Part shown: positions 1 to 5,149 of the stretch, in pieces | How positions within the stretch are numbered: the first letter of the stretch is position 1 | Layout of the letters: each line of letters opens with the position of its first letter | DNA from: DUNY01 sp964520055 | Lineage (GTDB): Bacteria > Bacillota > Thermosediminibacteria > Thermosediminibacterales > Tepidanaerobacteraceae | Reading direction: 5' to 3' | Length of the DNA stretch: 5,149 nt | NCBI GenBank assembly: GCA_964520055.1 | Contig: CAZFME010000137.1 | Location: forward strand, 1-5,149 | The notes under the pieces: model-generated | Databases searched by the model: none | What the model was told of the DNA's origin: nothing | The model's input: only the letters and a program-made list of their open reading frames with translations | Position numbers and translations under genes: made by a program

Positions 1-1137
1 CCTGCTAAAGGTCCTGAAGCGGAAGCTCCGTCAGAAACCCCAGCAGAAGGCGAAAAACCTGCACCGGAGGGTGACATCGTAATAGGTTGTCTTCAAGATA
101 TTACAGGTGTAACATCCACATTGGGAAAAATGGTCGAAGCAGGAGCAAAATGGGCGGCTGACGAAATTAATACCGCAGGTGGCGTAAACGGACGCCAGAT
201 TAAAGTAATAACATATGATACAAAAGCTGATGTACAAGAAGCCATCAATGCATTCACACGTATGAGCACAACAGATAAAGTGTCAGCTATAATAGGACCT
301 CCTGTTGCAAATATCGCTATAGCAATAGCTCCCATATCTGAACAGTATGATGTTTCGGTTCTTGGCTTTGCAATAGACGACAGAGCTACAATAAAGGATG
401 ATGGCAAGCCATACAAGAACATGTTCTTGTTCCAGCCTTCTTCAAAACAGCAGGGTACTATCATGGCAAACTTTGCAGTAAAAGAACAGGGTTTGAAGAA
501 AATCGGCGTTATTTTCAACCAATCAAATGCTTATTCTGTATCATTGGTAGAACCGTTTAAAGCTGCAGCTACAGAACTTGGTGCCGAAATTGTTGCTGAG
601 GTTCCTTATCAGCCAAATGACAAGGACTTCAAAACCATGCTAAACAAAATAGTTGCTGCGGGTGCAGATTCCATCTACGCTCCAAACTATACACAAGAGC
701 TTATTCTTATTGTACAGCAAGCTCGCGCAATCGGCTTTGAAGGTCGACTGGTTTGCGGACTTGATGCTTGTCCTCCATTCCCGAAACTTTGTGGTCCTGA
801 GTCTGATGGCGTGCTTTACATCAACAACATAACAGAGACTGAGCCGCAAATCCAGGATATCATTAAAGCCTACAAAGACAAAACAGGTAATGATGCAACA
901 AATAAGTTCTTCCTAGGTTATGATGTTATGAACATTCTTGCTAAAACAATCGGTGAAGTCGGTGATGATCCTGTAGCTATCAAGAATGCGGTAGAAAAAC
1001 TCTCCGGGTATCAAGGGCTAACGGGTAAAATAACAATCGATCCTTCTACACATCAAACAAAAGGTCTGGAAATGGTTATGCATGAGATTAAAAATCAAGC
1101 TCCGGTAATGCTAAAGCGTTATGCAGTTCCTGAATAA
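1..1137 (+). CDS. Liv/HAAT-type ABC transporter solute-binding protein, 5'-partial
   Basis: This is the extracytoplasmic receptor of the importer encoded downstream. The frame is open from the first base to a TAA at 1135-1137, giving 378 visible residues, so the true start and any signal peptide lie upstream; the TTG at 121 sits inside the domain and is not the start. Residues 1-24 are a Pro/Glu/Ala/Gly-rich linker, as in tethered lipoproteins. Residues 25-378 form a type I periplasmic-binding fold of normal family length, with the typical opening IVIGCLQDITG, then AADEINTAGGVNGRQIKV, the GPP element (99-101) and QQARAIGFEG before residue 250. By my hand alignment to E. coli LivJ, Tyr230 and Asp255 occupy the conserved pocket Tyr and acidic positions, but the usual Ser/Thr residues near 103 and 126 are Ala and Asp. 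The ligand is therefore uncertain. Cysteines at 30, 252, 257 and 264 are unusual. Family assignment is confident; specificity is not. Confidence 0.93.
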   Translation, partial: PAKGPEAEAPSETPAEGEKPAPEGDIVIGCLQDITGVTSTLGKMVEAGAKWAADEINTAGGVNGRQIKVITYDTKADVQEAINAFTRMSTTDKVSAIIGPPVANIAIAIAPISEQYDVSVLGFAIDDRATIKDDGKPYKNMFLFQPSSKQQGTIMANFAVKEQGLKKIGVIFNQSNAYSVSLVEPFKAAATELGAEIVAEVPYQPNDKDFKTMLNKIVAAGADSIYAPNYTQELILIVQQARAIGFEGRLVCGLDACPPFPKLCGPESDGVLYINNITETEPQIQDIIKAYKDKTGNDATNKFFLGYDVMNILAKTIGEVGDDPVAIKNAVEKLSGYQGLTGKITIDPSTHQTKGLEMVMHEIKNQAPVMLKRYAVPE

Positions 1138-1156
1138 TTAATTAACCTTTGAAATA

Positions 1157-1193
1157 TCAATATCCCCCCCTGCAAATACAGGGGGGGTATTGA
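1157..1193 (+). promoter_or_regulatory. Intergenic stem-loop between binding-protein gene and livH
   Basis: The left arm TCAATA (1157-1162), a bulged T (1163) and CCCCCCCTG (1164-1172) pair perfectly with CAGGGGGGG (1179-1187) and TATTGA (1188-1193) around a six-base loop. This is a 15-bp stem with one bulge. It is not followed by a T-run (the next bases are ATAGTATAGGAGG), so it does not look like a complete intrinsic terminator. Stem-loops between a binding-protein gene and its permease genes are known in other ABC operons to shield the upstream mRNA from 3' decay or to attenuate read-through, giving an excess of receptor over membrane parts. That role is inferred here from position and structure. 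Confidence 0.8.
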
Positions 1194-1200
1194 ATAGTAT

Positions 1201-1206
1201 AGGAGG
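1201..1206 (+). promoter_or_regulatory. Ribosome binding site of livH
   Basis: Consensus AGGAGG lies seven bases before the ATG at 1214, so it decides the livH start. The in-frame TTG at 1190 has no such site and lies inside the stem-loop. The site begins seven bases after the base of the hairpin. Confidence 0.85.
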
Positions 1207-1213
1207 AAAAGCA

Positions 1214-2086
1214 ATGTCACTACAGATTATAATAAACGGATTAGCATTGGGATCGGTTTATGCCCTGATCGCTACAGGCTTTTCACTTATCTTTAATATA
1301 TTAAAATTCTCTAATTTTGCTCATGGTGCCCTTATGACACTAAGTGCATTTGTTGGGTACTTTTTTTCAGTTTATACAGGCTGTTCATTATTTCCGGTTG
1401 TCATTGTTTCTATGATTGCAGGCGGTTTAATTGCCTATATCGGTGAACTGGTTGCGTTTAGAAAAATCACACTCCACAGTACATCACCCTTTTATTTTTT
1501 CGTATCGTCCATCACACTGGGTACATTATATGAAGGCATTGTCACTATTTGGGTTGGTCCTAATTTTTATAATTATCCGCGTTTCTTTGAAAGTTTGGTA
1601 ATCAAATTTGGAGATTTTGTTATATCAAAATCAGATTTAATTATGTTTATTTCATCAGGTGTTGCACTTGCTCTTTTGGTGCTGTTTATTCAGAAAACAA
1701 GGCTCGGTCGTGCTCTTCGTTCAGTATCTTTCGACAGGGACACAGCCGGTCTTATGGGTATAAATGTATTTGGAATCATCCAGCTGGCTTTTTTTCTGTC
1801 CGGAGCATTAGCAGGTCTGTCCGGAGTCTTCTTAGGAATTAACTATACACTTTATCCACAGCTCGGTAATCTTGTTGTAAAAGGGTTCATTGCTTCTGTA
1901 ATAGGTGGTTTGGGCAGCATTTTGGGAGCCGTATTAGGTGCTATTCTGCTGGGCTTAACTGAGACCCTGCTGATTAACTTTGTAGGCTCAGGTTATGCAC
2001 CGGTTTTTTCATTCTTGATTATGTTGATATTCCTGCTTGTAAGACCACAGGGAATCGCAGGTTCCAACATACAGGAAAAAGCTTAA
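1214..2086 (+). CDS. livH: Liv/HAAT-type ABC transporter permease LivH
   Basis: This is one of two integral membrane subunits forming the translocation pore. The ATG at 1214 is chosen for its AGGAGG at 1201-1206 and gives 290 residues, normal for LivH. The N-terminus has the family opening INGLALGSVYALIATGFSLI (residues 7-26), followed by FSNFAHGALMTLSAF, where LivH proteins carry a conserved N-F-A-H-G element. Several hydrophobic segments follow, about eight by eye. The cytoplasmic coupling loop that contacts the ATPases is at residues 165-184 (GRALRSVSFDRDTAGLMGIN), very close to the family pattern. The C-terminal VKGFIASVIGGLGSILGAV and the ending VRPQGIAG are also standard. It lies 76 bases after the binding-protein gene and 13 bases before livM. 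The symbol follows family membership; the transported solute is not proven to be an amino acid. Confidence 0.95.
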   Translation: MSLQIIINGLALGSVYALIATGFSLIFNILKFSNFAHGALMTLSAFVGYFFSVYTGCSLFPVVIVSMIAGGLIAYIGELVAFRKITLHSTSPFYFFVSSITLGTLYEGIVTIWVGPNFYNYPRFFESLVIKFGDFVISKSDLIMFISSGVALALLVLFIQKTRLGRALRSVSFDRDTAGLMGINVFGIIQLAFFLSGALAGLSGVFLGINYTLYPQLGNLVVKGFIASVIGGLGSILGAVLGAILLGLTETLLINFVGSGYAPVFSFLIMLIFLLVRPQGIAGSNIQEKA

Positions 2087-2093
2087 AGGGGGG
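2087..2093 (+). promoter_or_regulatory. Ribosome binding site of livM (G-tract)
   Basis: AGGGGGG begins directly after the livH stop and ends six bases before the livM ATG at 2100. It is a G-run rather than the AGGAGG seen at the other genes here, so probably a somewhat weaker match to the 16S rRNA tail. Confidence 0.6.
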
Positions 2094-2099
2094 TAGCAT

Positions 2100-2972
2100 A
2101 TGCAGTTTTATGCTTCGATACTTACATTCACACTAATTTCGGTTATTGCTGTTACAGGCATATATGTTCTTACCGGCCTAACAGGCATGTTTTCCTTAGG
2201 TCAAGCAGCATTTATGGCGATCGGTGCATATGTTTCCGGTGTTCTGGTTGTTAAAGCAGGATTACCCTTTTTCATTGCAGTCATAATAGCAGTCATTATC
2301 AGCGTTATCGTAGGTTATATTGTCGGTTTGCCAACCGTGCGCCTGCGTCGTGACTATATATCCCTAGTTACATTGGGTTTCGGTGAGGCAATCACGGCAC
2401 TGTTAAACCAAATGCAATCTATTACCGGTGGAGCTCTAGGCTTTTCAGGGATTCCCAAAAAGACCACACCGGCATTGGCGCTTTTGTCGGCTATTTTTTG
2501 CATTATCTTGATTAGTTATTTAAAAAATTCAAAATATGGAAGACAGTGTTTAGCGGCTAAGAGTGACGAGCTTGCTGCAAAAGCAATGGGCATCAATGTT
2601 CCTAAAATTAAAATGACGGCATTCTTGATTTCAGTGGCCGTAACATCTTATGCCGGTGCTCTTTACGCATTTTACACAACCTATGTTGACCCTGGTATCT
2701 TCGGTTGGAAGAAGAGTGCAGAGTGGGTTATCATGGTTTTCTTCGGAGGCATCAACAGCTTAACAGGTTCAATCTTTGGCACAGTTATATTAACTGCCAT
2801 GCCGGAAATGCTTCGGTTTGCCGCAGAGTATAGAACAGTGTTTTACGCAGTCCTAGTGCTTATTATCATCAATTTTAAACCCACGGGTTTGTTTGGTGAA
2901 TATGAGTTTTCCATTAGAAAAATAATTAATCACTTTAGTAGCGGTAAAAAGGAGGAGAAGAATAATGCTTGA
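2100..2972 (+). CDS. livM: Liv/HAAT-type ABC transporter permease LivM
   Basis: This is the second membrane subunit, partner of LivH, with 290 residues. That is the common length, without the long N-terminal extension of E. coli LivM. Diagnostic stretches in order are GLTGMFSLGQAAFMAIGAYV (residues 26-45, the LivM hallmark), VRLRRDYISLVTLGFGEA, TGGALGFSGIP, and the cytoplasmic coupling loop GRQCLAAKSDELAAKAMGIN (147-166). A hydrophobic C-terminal half contains FFGGINSLTGSIFG and ends in FKPTGLFG plus a short charged tail. The tail (KKEEKNNA) is encoded by the bases that hold the livG ribosome site. The gene overlaps livG by eight bases, which suggests translational coupling. Identification is secure; substrate is not determined by this subunit. 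Confidence 0.95.
   Translation: MQFYASILTFTLISVIAVTGIYVLTGLTGMFSLGQAAFMAIGAYVSGVLVVKAGLPFFIAVIIAVIISVIVGYIVGLPTVRLRRDYISLVTLGFGEAITALLNQMQSITGGALGFSGIPKKTTPALALLSAIFCIILISYLKNSKYGRQCLAAKSDELAAKAMGINVPKIKMTAFLISVAVTSYAGALYAFYTTYVDPGIFGWKKSAEWVIMVFFGGINSLTGSIFGTVILTAMPEMLRFAAEYRTVFYAVLVLIIINFKPTGLFGEYEFSIRKIINHFSSGKKEEKNNA
2949..2955 (+). promoter_or_regulatory. Ribosome binding site of livG inside the livM end
   Basis: AAGGAGG ends nine bases before the livG ATG at 2965. It lies within the last codons of livM, so ribosomes ending livM are well placed to start livG. Confidence 0.8.
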
Positions 2973-3738
2973 AGTAAAAAATATAAGTAAAAATTTCGGC
3001 GGAGTTAAGGCAATACAGAACTTCTCCCTTACTGCTGAAAAAGGTGACATAATCGGTATCATCGGCCCTAACGGTGCCGGTAAAACAACGGTATTTAACG
3101 TTATATCTGGAGTATACACCGCGGATCAAGGCACTGTTTTGCTATGCGGTAAAGATATAACCCGAATGGAACAATATCTAATCACCAGGGAGGGTATTTC
3201 TCGCACCTTTCAAAATATCAGACTTTTTAAAGGTTTAACTGTTTTAGAAAATGTAATGTGCGCTTTTGATCCTTCATCTCAATACAACATACTCGGCGGG
3301 CTTCTTCCGACTCCGAAGCGTATAGCTGAAGAAAAGCGCGGCAGAGAAATCTGTGAGCATTATCTTGAGGTTGTCGGTCTTGAATCATACAAAAATGAGC
3401 GTCCAGGAAATCTGCCATATGGTCTGCAACGTAAAATAGAAATAGCAAGAGCTCTTACATGTGAGCCAAAGGTGCTTTTGTTGGACGAACCGGCTGCCGG
3501 GTTGAATCCTACGGAGGTCAATGAACTCACTGAATTAATCGGTCGGTTATGCCGCGAGATCGGTTTTGCAATTTTATTAATCGAGCATCGTCTTGAACTT
3601 GTAATGGGAATTTCACATAGAATCCATGTATTAAATTTCGGCAAGACAATTGCAGTTGGAACTCCTGATGAGATTAAAGAAAATCCTGAAGTAATAAAGG
3701 CATACCTGGGGGAGGAGGACGGCAAATGCTTAAAGTGA
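2965..3738 (+). CDS. livG: Liv/HAAT-type ABC transporter ATP-binding protein LivG
   Basis: This is one of the two cytoplasmic ATPases that power import, 257 residues, a normal LivG length. The Walker A motif is GPNGAGKT (residues 34-41), the Q-loop glutamine is Gln83 in RTFQNIRLF, the signature is the LivG-type LPYGLQRK (150-157) in place of LSGGQ, and Walker B ends at Asp174 with catalytic Glu175 in DEPAAGLNP. The switch histidine is His208. The C-terminal part, ending PEVIKAYLGEE, matches the LivG-specific extension that distinguishes it from LivF. One oddity is IEHRL at the H-loop, where E. coli LivG has IEHDM: the histidine is kept but the following Asp is Arg. The ATG at 2965 overlaps livM by eight bases and has AAGGAGG upstream. 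All core catalytic residues are present, so it should be active. Confidence 0.95.
   Translation: MLEVKNISKNFGGVKAIQNFSLTAEKGDIIGIIGPNGAGKTTVFNVISGVYTADQGTVLLCGKDITRMEQYLITREGISRTFQNIRLFKGLTVLENVMCAFDPSSQYNILGGLLPTPKRIAEEKRGREICEHYLEVVGLESYKNERPGNLPYGLQRKIEIARALTCEPKVLLLDEPAAGLNPTEVNELTELIGRLCREIGFAILLIEHRLELVMGISHRIHVLNFGKTIAVGTPDEIKENPEVIKAYLGEEDGKCLK
3711..3718 (+). promoter_or_regulatory. Ribosome binding site of livF inside the livG end
   Basis: GGAGGAGG, seven bases before the livF ATG at 3726, also codes for the acidic GEED near the LivG C-terminus. It supports the overlapping start. Confidence 0.8.
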
Positions 3739-4424
3739 GCAATCTAAGTGCCGGCTATGGCCACATTGAAGCATTAAACGATGTCTCCATTGAGGCCGAA
3801 AAAGGCCAAATCGTCAGTATTATTGGTTCAAACGGTGCGGGTAAGACAACACTCCTTCGCTGCATTTCCAGCCAGGTAAAGCCTACTGCCGGGAGCATCG
3901 AGTATTTGGGTGAGCCTATTCCCACTAAACCCCATAAGGTGGTTGAAAAAGGTGTTGTGCATGTTCCGGAAGGTCGTCGGACCTTCTCAGGTCTAACTGT
4001 AAGAGACAACCTACTTGTAGGTGGCTATCTATTGAAAGGCAAAGAGCTTTATGATAATTTAGAAAAAAACTATAAACTGTTTCCCATTTTAGAAGAACGT
4101 AAAACACAATATGCCGGAACACTATCCGGCGGCGAGCAGCAGATGCTTGCCATTGCTCGAGGGCTGATGGCAAAACCGAAGCTTATCTTATTGGATGAAC
4201 CGTCCCTTGGCCTTGCACCGATTATTGTGAATCAGGTTTTTAATCTAATTGAGCAAATTCGTTACAGTGGTATCACTGTATTGCTTGTTGAGCAAAATGC
4301 ACTTAAGGCACTTGGCATATGTGATAAAGCTTATGTTCTTGAAAACGGTAGAATAACACTCAGCGGTACAGGTTGTGAGCTTCTAAACTCTGATAAAGTA
4401 AAGAAGGCATATCTGGGCGGTTAA
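3726..4424 (+). CDS. livF: Liv/HAAT-type ABC transporter ATP-binding protein LivF
   Basis: This is the second ATPase, expected to pair with LivG under the LivH/LivM pore. It has 232 residues, typical for LivF. Walker A is GSNGAGKT (34-41), the Q-loop region is the LivF-type VPEGRRTFSGLTV with Glu82 where other ABC ATPases have Gln, and the signature is LSGGEQQ (133-139). Walker B ends at Asp157 with Glu158 in DEPSLGLAP. The H-loop reads VEQNA, with Gln190 instead of histidine. That replacement is a regular feature of LivF and not damage. The C-terminus KKAYLGG is also typical. The gene overlaps livG by 13 bases. The next gene follows after 22 bases without any terminator, so the operon continues. 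Confidence 0.95.
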   Translation: MLKVSNLSAGYGHIEALNDVSIEAEKGQIVSIIGSNGAGKTTLLRCISSQVKPTAGSIEYLGEPIPTKPHKVVEKGVVHVPEGRRTFSGLTVRDNLLVGGYLLKGKELYDNLEKNYKLFPILEERKTQYAGTLSGGEQQMLAIARGLMAKPKLILLDEPSLGLAPIIVNQVFNLIEQIRYSGITVLLVEQNALKALGICDKAYVLENGRITLSGTGCELLNSDKVKKAYLGG

Positions 4425-4433
4425 TCTAATTTT

Positions 4434-4440
4434 AGGAGGT
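4434..4440 (+). promoter_or_regulatory. Ribosome binding site of the dehydratase gene
   Basis: AGGAGGT lies six bases before the ATG at 4447, in the 22-base gap after livF. It fixes the start and shows that the dehydratase is translated independently although probably transcribed with the transporter. Confidence 0.85.
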
Positions 4441-4446
4441 AACAAT

Positions 4447-5149
4447 ATGATTCGTCAATGGAATGAAGAATCCCTCGACCATAGAAATGCACTGCTTTTT
4501 GCGATGGGTGTATCCGAAGTGGATGTAAAAAGACCGATAATCGGTATTATAAATTCGTGGAACGAAATGAACCCTGGCCATTATCCTTTTAAAGATGTGG
4601 TTGAAGGCATAAAAAAAGAGATCTATGCCGCCGGGGGACTGGCTCTTGAGTTACCCGTCACAGGCATATGTGATGGGATATGTTCCAATACTGCAGGTGA
4701 TCGTTACACTCTTCCTGCTCGCGATATGGTTTCTTCCGAGGTGGAAACCCTGGCAGAGCTAAACATGCTTGAAGGCATGATAATGCTTGCCAGCTGTGAC
4801 AAGGTTGTACCCGGAATGATCATGGCAGCCCTTCGCGTAAATATTCCAACAGTAATGTTTACAGGTGGTTTTATGGCTTCGGGAGAGCATAAAGGCAAAA
4901 TGATTACTTTGGCACATACAAAACAAGGGTATGCGGCTTATATAGCCGGTGATATAACAAAAAGAGAATATAAAGACATTGTCCGAAATGCATGCCCAAC
5001 ACCGGGTGTATGCCCATTTATGGGTACGGCGAATACAATGTGTGCAGCAGCGGAGATTCTAGGGTTATCGCCCCATGGCAATGCCAGTGTCAGGTCACAA
5101 ACGCCCCAATGGGAGAAGATGAGCTTAACTGCCGCCCAAAAAATTATGG
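4447..5149 (+). CDS. IlvD/Edd family dehydratase, 3'-partial
   Basis: The frame is open from an ATG with a consensus ribosome site to the window end, giving 234 residues of an expected 550 or so. The family covers Fe-S, Mg-dependent dehydratases of dihydroxy acids (IlvD), 6-phosphogluconate (Edd) and sugar acids. Family elements are NSWNEMNPGH (36-45), CDG (75-77), the Fe-S and metal motif SCDKVVPGM (116-124, cluster Cys117, Lys119 the position carbamylated in relatives), and CPTPGVCPFMGTANTM, whose Cys189 matches the second cluster cysteine. PGH rather than PCN near residue 44 resembles the E. coli IlvD type more than the three-cysteine [2Fe-2S] type. The usual AMGHxGM after CDGI is replaced by CSNTAGD (79-85), and the N-terminus lacks the common IlvD opening, so I do not assign ilvD. 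Its place after the importer genes suggests it works on the imported solute. Family is confident, substrate unknown. Confidence 0.9.
   Translation, partial: MIRQWNEESLDHRNALLFAMGVSEVDVKRPIIGIINSWNEMNPGHYPFKDVVEGIKKEIYAAGGLALELPVTGICDGICSNTAGDRYTLPARDMVSSEVETLAELNMLEGMIMLASCDKVVPGMIMAALRVNIPTVMFTGGFMASGEHKGKMITLAHTKQGYAAYIAGDITKREYKDIVRNACPTPGVCPFMGTANTMCAAAEILGLSPHGNASVRSQTPQWEKMSLTAAQKIM

Noticed and set aside
93..518. Minus-strand open frame of 141 codons
   Set aside because: It is opposite the clearly conserved binding-protein frame, shows no recognisable family and has no convincing ribosome site.
1157..1193. Intrinsic transcription terminator
   Set aside because: The stem is strong, but there is no T-tract after it and the operon continues at once with livH, so a full terminator call is not supported.
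1190..1213. Upstream in-frame TTG start for livH adding eight residues
   Set aside because: It lies inside the right arm of the hairpin with no ribosome site of its own, and the added residues would be encoded by the Shine-Dalgarno itself. The ATG at 1214 has ideal spacing and matches the family N-terminus.
3360..3725. Minus-strand open frame of 121 codons
   Set aside because: It is a shadow of the conserved livG sequence; the plus-strand ABC motifs explain the base pattern.
3969..3986. Inverted repeat GAAGGTC-GTCG-GACCTTC inside livF
   Set aside because: It encodes the conserved E-G-R-R-T-F of the LivF Q-loop region; a 7-bp repeat here is most simply a by-product of codon choice.
4291..4296. 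Loss of the H-loop histidine in LivF as a sign of an inactive ATPase
   Set aside because: VEQNA with Gln at this position is the normal LivF pattern, so it is not a defect.
4447..5149. Calling the last gene ilvD (branched-chain biosynthesis)
   Set aside because: The family match is clear, but the core GH-GM motif and N-terminal signature differ and the neighbours are transport genes, so the specific symbol is not supported.

Overview
The window is a single plus-strand operon fragment. It encodes a high-affinity ABC importer of the branched-chain amino acid (Liv/HAAT) family, followed directly by a dehydratase of the IlvD/Edd family. All six genes point the same way. Both ends are cut: the first gene lacks its start and the last lacks more than half of its expected length. 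No tRNA, rRNA, CRISPR array, insertion sequence or promoter was recognised, and there is no gene-free stretch longer than about 80 bases.

Layout: the solute-binding protein (1-1137, 5' end missing) is followed by a 76-base gap holding a strong GC-rich stem-loop (1157-1193) and a consensus Shine-Dalgarno. Then come the two permeases livH (1214-2086) and livM (2100-2972) and the two ATPases livG (2965-3738) and livF (3726-4424). livM/livG overlap by 8 bases and livG/livF by 13. After 22 bases, with its own AGGAGGT ribosome site, an IlvD/Edd dehydratase starts at 4447 and runs off the end.

The genes fit together as an uptake-plus-catabolism unit. The tethered binding protein would capture a solute outside the membrane, LivH/LivM would form the channel, LivG/LivF would drive it with ATP, and the dehydratase would act on the imported solute or a derivative. 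Two sequence details argue that the solute may not be leucine, isoleucine or valine. The binding protein lacks the usual Ser/Thr residues of the amino-acid pocket, and the dehydratase departs from biosynthetic IlvD at a core motif. A sugar acid or other hydroxy acid is a reasonable hypothesis, but it is inference.

Organism: the strong AGGAGG-type ribosome sites, moderately AT-leaning composition and the Pro/Ala/Glu-rich linker before the binding domain (typical of lipoproteins tethered to a Gram-positive membrane) suggest a Firmicute, probably of the Clostridia. This is a low-confidence impression. Nothing in the window looks like a wholly new system; the most interesting points are the atypical binding pocket, the divergent dehydratase and their linkage.
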